A DNA stretch of 64,000 bases from assembly GCA_016713865.1 (NCBI GenBank), contig JADJOG010000014.1, positions 20,356-84,355 of the forward strand. Reading direction: 5' to 3'. How positions within the stretch are numbered: the stretch's first letter is position 1; every line of letters starts with the position of its first letter. The position numbers and the translations under genes were made by a program. The notes below the pieces were generated by a model. That model was not told the origin of the DNA, ran no database searches, and was given only the letters and a program-made list of their open reading frames with translations. This DNA comes from Flavobacteriales bacterium (lineage in GTDB: Bacteria > Bacteroidota > Bacteroidia > Flavobacteriales_F > PHOS-HE28). This document shows positions 8,986 to 17,908 of the stretch, in pieces.

Positions 8986-10440
8986 ATGCGCCGCGCCTTC
9001 CTCACCAACCTGCTGCTGCTGCTGGCTCTCAACCTGCTGGTGAAGCCCTTCTACATCCTGGGCATCGATGCCGGGGTGCAGCGCGCGGTGGGTGCCGAGG
9101 CATACGGGCTCTATGCCGCGCTGCTGAGCCTTGGTTTCCTGCTGAACATCGTGCTCGATCTGGGCATCACCAATTACAACACGCGCCACATCGCGCAGCA
9201 CACGCCGCTCATGGGCAAGTATCTCGGCGGCGTGGCGGCCATGCGCGGAGGGCTCATGATCGCTTATGCGGCGATCACAGTGTGCGTGGGCATCGTGTTG
9301 GGCTATCGCGGCGAGGCATTGGGCATGCTAGGCTGGCTGGTGCTGAATCAAGCTCTGGTGGCCAGCATCCTTTACCTGCGCAGCAACATCCAAGGCGCGC
9401 AACGTTTCCGGCAGGATAGCCTGCTGAGCGTGCTGGACCGCGTGCTGCTGATCGCGGGCGTGGGCTGGCTGCTCTGGGGCAGGGCAGGAGGGGAGCCCTT
9501 CCGGATCGAATGGTTCGTATGGGCGCAAACCGTGGCCTATGGTGTTACGCTGCTGGTGGCACTGGTGCTGGTGCGCCGCCTGAGCGGTCCGGTTCGCGTC
9601 GCCTGGAATCCCGCCTTCAGCTGGGTGGTCATGAAGCGCAGTTTCCCCTATGCGCTGCTGATCCTGCTCATGACCTTCTATTACCGCATCGACACGGTGA
9701 TGCTGGAGCGCTTGCTGCCCGATGGCGCCGTGCAAGCAGGCATCTACTACCAAGGCTTCCGCTGGTTCGAGGCGCTGAACATGCTGGGTTACCTGGTGGC
9801 AGGGCTCCTGCTGCCGCTTTTCAGCCGCATGCTGAAAGAGCGGATCGATATTGCCCCGCTAGCCGGTCTTGCTTTCCGGTTGGTGATGGCCGGTGCGATC
9901 GCGATCGCTGTGTTCGGTGGGGCATGGCCGGAGCAGGTGCTTGGATTGCTTTATAGTGATCACGTTGTGGAATCGGCGCCCGTGCTGCCGTTGCTGCTCT
10001 GGAGCTTCGTGGCGGTGTGCGCTACGTATGTTTTCGGCTCCTTGCTCACGGCTGGCGGCAACCTGCGCGCGCTGAATTGGATGGCTGCAGGTGGCGCCTT
10101 GCTCAACATCGGGCTCAATGCGATGCTCATTCCCCGCATGCAGGCCGAAGGAGCAGCATGGGCTGCCCTCACTGCGCAGGTGCTCACTGCCGGGGCGCAA
10201 GTGGCGTTGGCCATGGTGCTGCACCGGATCAATGGCGTGCCCGGAATCCTGCTGCGATCGCTGGCGCATGCCGTGCTGCTGCTCCTCGCCATCGCGCTCC
10301 TGCGCCAATGGGAATCTCCACTGGCATTGCGCGCCCTGGCTTTCGCCCCGATAGCCGTGGCAGCTGCTTTCGCAACGGGCTTGTTGCGCGTGGCCGATCT
10401 GCGTGAAGCCTTGTCGTTCAAGGGGAAGAGCGGTTCGTAG
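8986..10440 (+). CDS. Wzx-like oligosaccharide flippase
   Basis: A 484-residue polytopic membrane protein with about 12-14 hydrophobic segments spread over its length, starting with a leucine-rich helix at residues 5-20. Segments such as NYNTRHIAQHTPLMGKYLGG and YYRIDTVMLERLLPDGAVQ are typical of the polysaccharide biosynthesis (MATE/MVF-like) exporter family, where the latter corresponds to the conserved FYYRIDxxML element. It should flip undecaprenyl-linked repeat units across the inner membrane. It heads a plus-strand block followed by two chain-length proteins and a ligase/polymerase, a normal Wzx/Wzy-type arrangement. Confidence 0.88.
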   Translation: MRRAFLTNLLLLLALNLLVKPFYILGIDAGVQRAVGAEAYGLYAALLSLGFLLNIVLDLGITNYNTRHIAQHTPLMGKYLGGVAAMRGGLMIAYAAITVCVGIVLGYRGEALGMLGWLVLNQALVASILYLRSNIQGAQRFRQDSLLSVLDRVLLIAGVGWLLWGRAGGEPFRIEWFVWAQTVAYGVTLLVALVLVRRLSGPVRVAWNPAFSWVVMKRSFPYALLILLMTFYYRIDTVMLERLLPDGAVQAGIYYQGFRWFEALNMLGYLVAGLLLPLFSRMLKERIDIAPLAGLAFRLVMAGAIAIAVFGGAWPEQVLGLLYSDHVVESAPVLPLLLWSFVAVCATYVFGSLLTAGGNLRALNWMAAGGALLNIGLNAMLIPRMQAEGAAWAALTAQVLTAGAQVALAMVLHRINGVPGILLRSLAHAVLLLLAIALLRQWESPLALRALAFAPIAVAAAFATGLLRVADLREALSFKGKSGS

Positions 10441-10449
10441 GCCAACCTG

Positions 10450-10458
10450 TACTTTCGC
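10450..10458 (+). promoter_or_regulatory. -7 box before first wzz-like gene
   Basis: TACTTTCGC lies 25 bases before the ATG at 10483 and just after the flippase stop. It is one of several identical or near-identical boxes in the window, suggesting an internal promoter for the chain-length genes. Confidence 0.5.
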
Positions 10459-10482
10459 GACCCTTTCACCGTTAGGCCCCGC

Positions 10483-11538
10483 ATGCAGGAGACCCTTACC
10501 AAGCCACGTCAAGCGCGGCGTACCTCATCGGCAACGGCCGGTGAGGCCCCGTTCGACCTTGTTCTTTTCCTATGGGCGCGCCGCAAGCTCATCTTCGGCA
10601 TCACGTTCCTCGGCCTTGTTGCCGGCGTGGTCGCGGCCTACGTGATCACACCGCTCTACCGGAGCGAGGTGATCCTGTTCCCTGCCATCACCAATAGCGT
10701 CTCGAAGGCGCTGCTCACCGAGCAGAGCACTGGACGCGACGACATCCTTGCACTGGGCGACGAAGAGGATAGCGAGCAGCTCTTGCAGATGCTGCACTCC
10801 GACATGATCCGCGACCGCGTGGCGAACCGCTTCGACCTGCTTGCTGTTTATCGCATCAAGCCGGAGAGCAAGCACCGCAACACCGAGTTGCGCGAAGCCT
10901 ACAAGGAGCACATCAAGTTCGAGCACACCAAGTTCAGCAGCGTGCGCGTGGAAGTGAACGACCCAGAACCGCAGCGTGCCGCCGACATCGCCAACTTCAT
11001 CTCCGATCAGGTGGACAGCGTGTGGAAGGACATGGCGCGCGAGCGTGCCGAGAAAGGCCTCAACATCGTGCGCACCAAAGTGGAGCAGCTCGAGAAGGAC
11101 ATCGTGGCCTGGCAGGACAGCATGCGGGTGCTTCGCGATCTGGGCGTGCATGATTACCACACCCAGACCGAGCGCTACAACGAATACATGGGCGCTGCCA
11201 TCGTGAAAGGCGACCAGCGCGCGGTGAAGGAGTTCGAGGAGCGATTCAAGGTGCTTGCCCAGCATGGCGGGGCCTACGTCACCTTGCAGGACCGCCTCTT
11301 CAACGAGACCAAGCGCCTCAGCATCATGCGCATGAAGCTTGAGCAGGCGCAGGCCGATTTCGAGAGCGACCTGCCGCACAAATTCGTGGTTAACAAGGCG
11401 CAGCCAGCCGACAAGAAATCGTACCCGATCCGATGGCTCGTGGTGGCCATGAGCGGCATCAGCGCCTTCCTGCTGGCCTTGCTGCTGATCGTGGTGCAGG
11501 AGAACGTGAACAAAGTGCGCACGAGCCATGTCAGCTGA
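10483..11538 (+). CDS. Wzz/chain-length-determinant-like protein 1
   Basis: A 351-residue inner-membrane protein of the polysaccharide co-polymerase type. A basic N-terminus is followed by one transmembrane segment at about 33-54, a long periplasmic region that is mostly alpha-helical and heptad-like (ALLTEQSTGRDDILALG onward, then a coiled coil at about 180-290), and a second transmembrane segment at about 313-334 preceded by the proline-containing stretch KKSYPIRWL. There is no cytoplasmic tyrosine kinase domain. It should set the modal length of the polymer. It overlaps the next, related gene by 11 bases. Confidence 0.85.
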   Translation: MQETLTKPRQARRTSSATAGEAPFDLVLFLWARRKLIFGITFLGLVAGVVAAYVITPLYRSEVILFPAITNSVSKALLTEQSTGRDDILALGDEEDSEQLLQMLHSDMIRDRVANRFDLLAVYRIKPESKHRNTELREAYKEHIKFEHTKFSSVRVEVNDPEPQRAADIANFISDQVDSVWKDMARERAEKGLNIVRTKVEQLEKDIVAWQDSMRVLRDLGVHDYHTQTERYNEYMGAAIVKGDQRAVKEFEERFKVLAQHGGAYVTLQDRLFNETKRLSIMRMKLEQAQADFESDLPHKFVVNKAQPADKKSYPIRWLVVAMSGISAFLLALLLIVVQENVNKVRTSHVS

Positions 11539-12466
11539 GATCGACTTCACCACCTTCCTGAGCACCTTGCGCAAGCATCGCCGGCTTTTCCTTGTCGTGG
11601 GCTTGATCGCCGCGGTGGGATCGGCCATCCTCAGCGGCCCTGGCTTCATGCCCCCGCGATACAAGAGCTCGGCCACCGTTTATCCGGTGAACCTCAACAG
11701 CTACAGCATCGAGACGCGCACCGATCAGTTGCTGCAATTGCTCGAGAGCAACAGCATTCGCGACAGCCTCATCCTGAAATTCGACCTGCCTGCGAAATAT
11801 GAGATAGACACCATGGGGCGCGGCGGCTACTGGGCGCTGTACAACGAATTCAAGGAGCGTGTTGAGGTGAGCAAGACGCGCCTCGAGAGCGTGCAGATCG
11901 AAGTGGTTGATGAGGATCCGGTGGTCGCTCGGGACCTGGTGCTGGAGATGCTCAAGCAAGTGAACCTGCTTGCGCGACGACTGCAACGGGAGAAGAGCCA
12001 GGAAGTGCTTGCCATCGCGGAGCGCTCGCTGAACCACGAACGGAGCAAGCTCGATGAGGTCGAACGCAAGCTCGACGTGCTCAGGCGGGAAAAGGGCCTT
12101 TTGAGCTACGAAGCGCAGGTGAAGGAGCTCACCAAGGGGCTCGTGCGCGCCATGGCCGGTGGCACGGCTGCGCAACGCGATGCGCTGCAGGCGCGGTTGC
12201 GGGACCTCGAGGAGAAGGGCGGAGAGTTCCGGGAGCTCACCGAGCTGAGCAACCTCTTCAGGCAGAACTATGATCGCGCGCTCACCGAATACGAAAGAGT
12301 GGTGAACGATGTGACCAAGGAGCTCACCTACACAAACGTGGTGGTGTATCCCGAGGTGAGCGACAAGAAGGTGTATCCGGTGCGTTGGCTCATCGTGAGC
12401 ACTGCCACGCTCGCGGCGCTCTTCCTCTGCTTCGTGCTGCTGGTGTGGCGCGACCATCGCAATTGA
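11528..12466 (+). CDS. Wzz/chain-length-determinant-like protein 2
   Basis: A 312-residue paralog-like partner of the preceding protein with the same architecture: an N-terminal transmembrane helix at about 19-37, a helical periplasmic region with long charged coiled-coil stretches (about 135-255), and a C-terminal transmembrane helix at about 286-306 preceded by KKVYPVRWL, mirroring the KKSYPIRWL of its neighbour. The 11-base overlap implies translational coupling and an equal amount of both proteins, which may form a hetero-oligomer. The following ligase gene starts three bases after its stop. Confidence 0.83.
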   Translation: MSAEIDFTTFLSTLRKHRRLFLVVGLIAAVGSAILSGPGFMPPRYKSSATVYPVNLNSYSIETRTDQLLQLLESNSIRDSLILKFDLPAKYEIDTMGRGGYWALYNEFKERVEVSKTRLESVQIEVVDEDPVVARDLVLEMLKQVNLLARRLQREKSQEVLAIAERSLNHERSKLDEVERKLDVLRREKGLLSYEAQVKELTKGLVRAMAGGTAAQRDALQARLRDLEEKGGEFRELTELSNLFRQNYDRALTEYERVVNDVTKELTYTNVVVYPEVSDKKVYPVRWLIVSTATLAALFLCFVLLVWRDHRN

Positions 12467-12468
12467 TC

Positions 12469-13911
12469 ATGGTGGCCGCGATCAGGCAGCATTGGATCGC
12501 CGCGGCCTGCGTGCTCTTCGTGGTGCTCAATGCGCTGCTCACCGCCCGCGATTTCCCGTGGCTCGCCGTGATGCCCGCCGTGCTGCTGGCTGTTTGGGCC
12601 ATGGTCGTGGTGCCTGAGCGCGTGCTCTACTTCATCGCGTTCGCCACGCCTCTCTCCATCAACCTCGAGGACCTGGAACTCGGCGGGGTAGGCGTATCGC
12701 TGCCCACAGAGCCGCTCATGCTCGGGCTCACCTTCCTCATGCTGCTCCGGATCGCGCTGCAGCGCGGCGTGCTCAGCGATGGCTTCGTCCGTCACCCAAT
12801 CACGTGGGTGGTGATATCGCAATTGGTGTGGATGGCCGTGTGCATCATCCCCAGCAGCATGCCCGTGGTCTCGATCAAATACATGGTCGCGCGGTTATGG
12901 TTCGTGGGCTCCATGTTCCTGCTCGCCTCCTTGCTCTTCCGCGATACCCAGGCCATGCACCGCTTCATCAAGTCCTTCGTTGCGGGCTTGGTGGTGGTGG
13001 TGCTCTACACCTTGTACCAGCATTCGCTGCATCACTTCGCGCACGATCCGGCGCACTGGGTCATGAGTCCCTTCTTCAAGGATCATACGAGCTACGGCGC
13101 GGTGCTCGCCTTCGTGCTGCCCTTCATGGTGGCCGCAGTGGCCATGCCCGGCTATTCGCGCACGGAGAAGGCCGTCGCATTCGTCCTGCTGACAGTGCTG
13201 GTGGTGGGCTTGGTATTCTCCTACACCCGTGCAGCGTGGCTCAGCTTGGTGGGAGCACTGGGCCTGTTCGTTGTGATGCGCTTCAAGGTGCCTGCATGGG
13301 TGCTGGGCCTGTTGATCGTGATCGCGGGCATTGGGTATTACGTGAACAAGGACCAGATCACCATCGCATTGGAGCGCAACCGCAAGGAGAGCAGCGACGA
13401 CCTGAAGGAGCACGTGCAGTCGATCTCGAACATCAGCAGCGATGCCAGCAACCTCGAGCGGCTGAACCGCTGGAATTCCGCAGGGCGCATGTGGCAAGAG
13501 CGGCCGCTCTTCGGCTGGGGGCCGGGCACCTACATGTTCCAATACGCGCCGTTCCAAGCATCGGAGGATCGCACGATCATCAGCACCAACTTTGGATCGG
13601 GCGGCAATGCGCACAGCGAGTACTTGGGTCCATTGGCCGAGCAGGGCTTCATAGGCATGGGTCTCATGTTGGCGCTCGTGCTGCTCACCGCCGTGCGCGC
13701 CATTGGCTTGTACCACCGCATGCCCGATGGTGTCGACAAGCGCGTGATGACCGCCGCTTTCCTGGGCTTGGTGACTTACTACCTGCACGGCGCGCTGAAT
13801 AACTTTCTTGATCTCGATAAGGCCTCGGTTCCCTTCTGGGCCTTCACCACCATGATCGTTCTCTTCGACCTGAAGTATCCTAAGGCTTCCATGGAAGAAG
13901 TCACGGCTTAG
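12469..13911 (+). CDS. O-antigen ligase/polymerase-family membrane protein
   Basis: A 480-residue membrane protein with about 12 hydrophobic segments and one large soluble loop at about 300-390. The loop contains LERLNRWNSAGRMWQERPLFGWGPG followed by NAHSEYLGPLAEQGFIG; these are the Wzy_C/O-antigen-ligase hallmark motifs (a basic residue, WGPG and the H-S-x-x-x-x-x-x-E-x-G box). It should polymerise lipid-linked repeat units or transfer the finished glycan to an acceptor. The start ATG 12469 is three bases after the previous stop. Whether it is ligase or polymerase cannot be decided from sequence alone. Confidence 0.85.
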   Translation: MVAAIRQHWIAAACVLFVVLNALLTARDFPWLAVMPAVLLAVWAMVVVPERVLYFIAFATPLSINLEDLELGGVGVSLPTEPLMLGLTFLMLLRIALQRGVLSDGFVRHPITWVVISQLVWMAVCIIPSSMPVVSIKYMVARLWFVGSMFLLASLLFRDTQAMHRFIKSFVAGLVVVVLYTLYQHSLHHFAHDPAHWVMSPFFKDHTSYGAVLAFVLPFMVAAVAMPGYSRTEKAVAFVLLTVLVVGLVFSYTRAAWLSLVGALGLFVVMRFKVPAWVLGLLIVIAGIGYYVNKDQITIALERNRKESSDDLKEHVQSISNISSDASNLERLNRWNSAGRMWQERPLFGWGPGTYMFQYAPFQASEDRTIISTNFGSGGNAHSEYLGPLAEQGFIGMGLMLALVLLTAVRAIGLYHRMPDGVDKRVMTAAFLGLVTYYLHGALNNFLDLDKASVPFWAFTTMIVLFDLKYPKASMEEVTA

Positions 13912-13928
13912 CGCGGCTACATTGCACC

Positions 13929-15939
13929 ATGCGACGAAGTCAGCTGCGAGGTGCACTTGAGGCCATCGCGCACAGCGATGGTTCGGATGTTGAGGGACTG
14001 GCTGTGCTGGTGCAGGCGATTCGTCCATCGCGCACTGAACGCAATCGCGGCGAGAATCCCCGCTTCCTCGCGCTCCTGCAATTGCTCGAGCACCAAGAAG
14101 ATCTCCGCGTCGGCCTCTCACGCTACGTGAAGTCCTACTTCGGACCGAAAGCAATCGGGCGCACGCTCACCGATGCGGGCATGCCCAGCGGATCGTTCTG
14201 GCATGAGCTGCGGCAACGCCTCACCTACAAAGTGCTGCCCTTCCAGCCGCCGCCGGAAACGCTCGATCACGCGCTCATCAATGCCTTCTTCCAGGAATCC
14301 GACGCCGATTGGGTGAGCGCCTTGCCCGATGATGCCGTTGCGCGCCTGCTCGAATTGCTCGGGATCGATGGCATCGATGCGCGCGACCGCCATGGCCTGC
14401 TGCTTCAAGAGCTCTTCTTCGCGGCCAAGGTGCTTGGGCTGCGCATCGCGGGCCGAGCATTCGATGGTGAAGTGCTGCGCATGGTGCCCGAGCATGCCAG
14501 TTTCAACAGCCCCTTCGTGCGGCTCGAGGACGAATTGGATCGTTACCTCGATCAACTGCGCATGGGCACGGTGAGCCGGCGTGCCGATGATCCCGCGCGC
14601 ACGCTGGTAATGGCCATCATCGCCGAATGCCAAGAAGCCATCGCCGATGCGTACCGAAACACCGAGCGGCTTGGCATCACCTTCCGCGTGAACCAGCACC
14701 TGATGCTGATGGAGCGAAAGCTGAAACGGCTGGAGCTGGTGCTGGGCGCCATCGCACCCAAGGCCGACTTGGATGGCCGCATCGCCTTGGCCCGTCTGCT
14801 GAAGGCCTTGGTTCGCATCAGCAGCGGCCGCACGCGCGTGCTGGGCTTCATCAAGGACAGCACGCAAGTGGTCGCGCGAGAGATTACGCAGCACACTGGG
14901 CGCAAGGGCGAGCATTACATCACCAGCACGAAGCGCGAGCATGGCCATGCTGCGCAGCGCGCTGGGCGGCGGTGCCATCGTGGCGGTGGCCTGCGTGCTG
15001 AAGGCATGGTACGGTTCCATCGAGGGCAGCCTCTTCTTCCATGCCTTCCTCTACAGCATGAATTACGCGATGGCCTTCATCGCCATCTACCTGCTGCACC
15101 TCACGCTCGCCACCAAGCAACCCGCCATGACTGCCGCCACCATTTCACGCGCGCTCGATGAGGGCCGTCGCGATGGCCGTGTAGAATATGGAGCGCTCGC
15201 CGATTTAGTGGCGCGTGTGTGGCGCAGCCAGTTCATCGCCTTCGTTGGCAACGTGGCCATGGCCTTCCCCGTGGGCGTGGCGTTGGCTTACGGCTGGAAT
15301 GCGCTCTTCGGTCCGGAATTGTTGGAGCACAAGAGCGCCAAGATGATCCACGAGCTGGACCCCTTCCGTTCACTGGCCATCCCGCATGCCGCCATCGCGG
15401 GCGTTTTCCTGTTCATCAGCGGGCTCATCGCAGGCAGCATTTCCAATGCGAGCATCCATCGCAACGTGCCGCAGCGCATCCAGGAGCATCCGGCGCTGAA
15501 GCTGGTGATGGGCGCCGCATGGCGTCAGCGTTTGGCGCGTGCGTATGAGAATCATGCGGGCGGCGTGATCAGCAATTTATGGTTCGGCGTGTTCATGGGT
15601 TCAGTGGGTGCTGTTGGCGCATTCCTTGGCCTTTCGCTCGACATCCGACACATCACTTTCGCTGCAGGGAACCTGGCGCTGGGGCTGGTGGGCAACGGTT
15701 GGACCACAACAGCCTACATCGTATTCGCCTCTGTGCTCGGCATCGGCCTCATCGGTCTCTTCAACTTCCTGGTGAGCTTCGCGCTATCGCTCTCATTGGC
15801 CATGCGCTCGCGCGGCGTTCCCTTCAGCGAGTTGCTGCGCATCGCGATCGCTGTGCGCGCCAGATTCAGCCAGGACCCGAAGAGCTTCTTCCTTCCGCCG
15901 CGCGAAGTGCAGCCAGAGGTTCTGCCCGATTCGGAATAG
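13929..15939 (+). CDS. Gcr-type (site-specific recombinase family) membrane protein (frameshifted)
   Basis: About 670 residues once a one-base shift near 14940 is repaired. The N-terminal 340 residues are soluble and helical, and end GRKGEHYITSTKRE; the remainder continues in another frame as MAMLRSALGGG and has about six to seven hydrophobic segments with small loops. This is the layout of the family called site-specific recombinase (Gcr, COG4389, PF10136). I see no serine- or tyrosine-recombinase catalytic motif, and the many membrane spans argue against a DNA-strand-exchange enzyme, so the name is doubtful. It starts 17 bases after the ligase gene in the same direction, hinting at an envelope role. 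Confidence 0.75.
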
Positions 15940-15992
15940 GTGGATGTCAGGAGCGATTGTGCCGTGCGACCAACGGGCACAACACTATCAAC

Positions 15993-17036
15993 ATGCCCCA
16001 TCCGCTCTACTTCGCAGCGCTCCTTTCGCTACTCTCCGTTGCTGGCATGGCCCAGGTTTCCACCGATCCCCAGCCGCGCAAGGTTCTGCTGGAGGAATTC
16101 ACGGCGATCAATTGCGGCAATTGCCCAGCAGGCCATGCCACGGCTGCCTCGCTTGTTGCAGCCAACACCGGGCGCGTGGTGCTGATGCATATCCATGCGG
16201 GCTCGCTCGCCGTGCCCAGCGGATCGCAGCCGGACCTGCGCACGGCTTGGGGCACTGCGCTTGCAAGCGCATCCGGGCTCTCGTTCACGCCGCAAGGCAT
16301 GGTGAGCCGCAAGTCGTACAACGGGACAACGCTCCTGGGCGCCGCCTCTTGGAATGCGGCCACGAATGCACTTCTCCCGCAGAATGCCATCGTGAACATC
16401 GGACTTGCCGTTCAATACGACCCGGACACGCGATTGCTCACGCTCGATGTCGAGCATTACTACACGGCGGCTAGCGCTGGCGCTCCCGACCGTTTGCACG
16501 TGGTGCTTTCAGAGGACCATATCACCGCTTATCAAGCCAACTACGGACCGGGAGGCGCACAACAGGCGTACGATCATCGGTACGTTGTACGCACATCACT
16601 CACGCCGAATGCGGGCGATGCGCTCGGGAATGGATCGCAGGGCGAAGGCGGGACGAACAACATCAGCATCACGCTTCCGATGAACTGGAACGCGGAGAAC
16701 GTGCGCATCGTGGCATTCGTGAGCGAAGCCAATGGCGAAGTGCATAACGTCGCTGAGGCACCAGTTGAAACCGGCAGCAACATGATTGAAGAAGCGTTGG
16801 AGGAGGCAGGGTTCACGCTTTTTCCGAATCCGGCGAACGATCAGGTGGATGTGATGCTCAATGAACAGGTTAGCGGAGCTGTTCTTCTGCGCGATGCATC
16901 AGGACGCTTGCTGCATCGCTTCATTGCAGGGCCCGGACAGCGCCAACTGCTTCTGAACGTTGCGGGATTCGCTGAAGGGCTCTACCTCGTATCCGATGAG
17001 CGTGGCCGTAGCGCGCGACTCATCATTCAGCGTTGA
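15993..17036 (+). CDS. Omp28-like secreted protein with CxxC and T9SS type A sorting domain
   Basis: A 347-residue exported protein. A signal peptide (1-20, ending GMA/Q) is followed by VLLEEFTAINCGNCPAGHA, a thioredoxin-like CxxC (CGNC) typical of the Omp28-related family. The last 80 residues form a T9SS type A sorting domain: FTLFPNPANDQVDVML, a short beta-rich stretch with DASGRLL, and a final EGLYLVSDERGRSARLIIQR. It is thus exported to the outer face of the outer membrane or released. The function of the CxxC is unknown. It converges with the anti-sigma gene four bases away. A similar protein is encoded at 31516-32835. Confidence 0.85.
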   Translation: MPHPLYFAALLSLLSVAGMAQVSTDPQPRKVLLEEFTAINCGNCPAGHATAASLVAANTGRVVLMHIHAGSLAVPSGSQPDLRTAWGTALASASGLSFTPQGMVSRKSYNGTTLLGAASWNAATNALLPQNAIVNIGLAVQYDPDTRLLTLDVEHYYTAASAGAPDRLHVVLSEDHITAYQANYGPGGAQQAYDHRYVVRTSLTPNAGDALGNGSQGEGGTNNISITLPMNWNAENVRIVAFVSEANGEVHNVAEAPVETGSNMIEEALEEAGFTLFPNPANDQVDVMLNEQVSGAVLLRDASGRLLHRFIAGPGQRQLLLNVAGFAEGLYLVSDERGRSARLIIQR

Positions 17037-17040
17037 ACGA

Positions 17041-17283
17041 TTAACTGATGCGTTTGAGCACAGCTTGTTCGATGCGAGAGGCATCAAATGGCGCCGATTG
17101 CTCATCGCGCAACGCGAACAATCGATCGATGGCCTTGCTCTGGCGCTGGTAGGCGCGGCAAGCAGCGCAGATGCGCAGGTGCAGGAACAGGCCGATGCGT
17201 TCCTTTAGCGCGAGCGGCTTGAATGCCCGCTGCTCCATCAAGCGGGTGGCCTGTAAGCAGCTCACATTGCGCGTAGCGTTCAT
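17041..17283 (-). CDS. Small zinc-finger-like anti-sigma factor
   Basis: An 80-residue protein with SCLQATRLMEQRAFKPLALKER followed by LHLRICAACRAYQRQ. The early Cys, a His and the closely spaced CAAC are the bacteroidetal version of the zf-HC2 anti-sigma fold. There is no membrane span, so it would act in the cytoplasm by binding the sigma factor encoded immediately upstream. The two genes overlap by four bases (ATGA), which fits stoichiometric co-production. Function is inferred from motif and context. Confidence 0.72.
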   Translation of the reverse strand: MNATRNVSCLQATRLMEQRAFKPLALKERIGLFLHLRICAACRAYQRQSKAIDRLFALRDEQSAPFDASRIEQAVLKRIS

Positions 17284-17890
17284 TTCATGCGTTGGCGCTT
17301 GGCCGGATTGATTCGTTCCTCGATACAGGCACGGAGGCGCAATTTGGCGCGATGCACCTGTTGCCAGTAGTTGGCTTCGCTGAGCCCGAGCTCTTGCTGG
17401 ATCGCTGCCGCTTCCTTTTCCTGCAAGTATTTCATCTCGATGGCGCCGCGCCAGCGCTCAGGCAGCGCATCGAGGCAATGCTGCGCGCGCGCGATGCATG
17501 CGCTCATCATCGTTGTCGCCGAAGAGCGCCGGATCGAAGCGCTGGCGCGTGCTGCGCGAGCCAATGGCCGTTAGGGTCGAAGATCATGGCATCCGGTTCG
17601 TCGGCATCGGCCACCTCGCCTGACACTTTCATGCCTTCGCGGTAGGCTTTGCGATAATGATCCATCAGCTTGTGCTTCAGGATAGCGAAGAGCCAGGTAC
17701 GCGGGCTGCTCTCACCAGCGAACCGGCGCATGGTCTCCCAAGCGCTCACGAGCGTCAGCTGCACCAGATCGTCGGCGATATCCGGATCCTTCACGCGGTT
17801 GCGCGCGAAGCGCAGCAGATCAGCGCTGTGCTGCTTCACCCATTGCTCGAAGAGCTTGCGGCTCTCCGCTGCGTTCACCGTGGATTCCAC
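17280..17890 (-). CDS. ECF-type RNA polymerase sigma factor (frameshifted)
   Basis: A sigma-70 family factor of about 203 residues after repair. Region 2 is clear: LLRFARNRVKDPDIADDLVQLTLVSAW and RTWLFAILKHKLMDHYRK. Region 4, in another frame, shows LPERWRGAIEMKYLQEKEAAAIQQELGLSEANYWQQVHRAKLRLR, the expected helix-turn-helix. The frames are linked by two shifts, near 17557 and in the GCGCGCGC run near 17487. Start is GTG 17890 or, more likely given a TACTTTGG box only five bases upstream, GTG 17878. It is followed by its anti-sigma gene and preceded by a subtilase gene on the same strand. Confidence 0.82.
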
Positions 17891-17894
17891 GGCG

Positions 17895-17902
17895 CCAAAG
17901 TA
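17895..17902 (-). promoter_or_regulatory. -7 box before ECF sigma gene
   Basis: TACTTTGG on the minus strand lies within the 18-base gap between the subtilase and sigma genes. Its closeness to GTG 17890 suggests either a near-leaderless transcript or use of the second GTG at 17878. Confidence 0.35.
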
Positions 17903-17908
17903 CAGGCG

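Noticed and set aside
10570..12457. Long minus-strand open frames (368 and 308 residues)
   Set aside because: Antisense to two Wzz-like genes with matching architecture; high GC gives long spurious frames.
12895..14154. 419-residue minus-strand frame
   Set aside because: Antisense to the O-antigen ligase gene and the beginning of the Gcr-type gene.
13929..15939. Integrase or mobile element suggested by the name recombinase
   Set aside because: No catalytic residues, no flanking repeats, no att-like sites; the protein is membrane-embedded.
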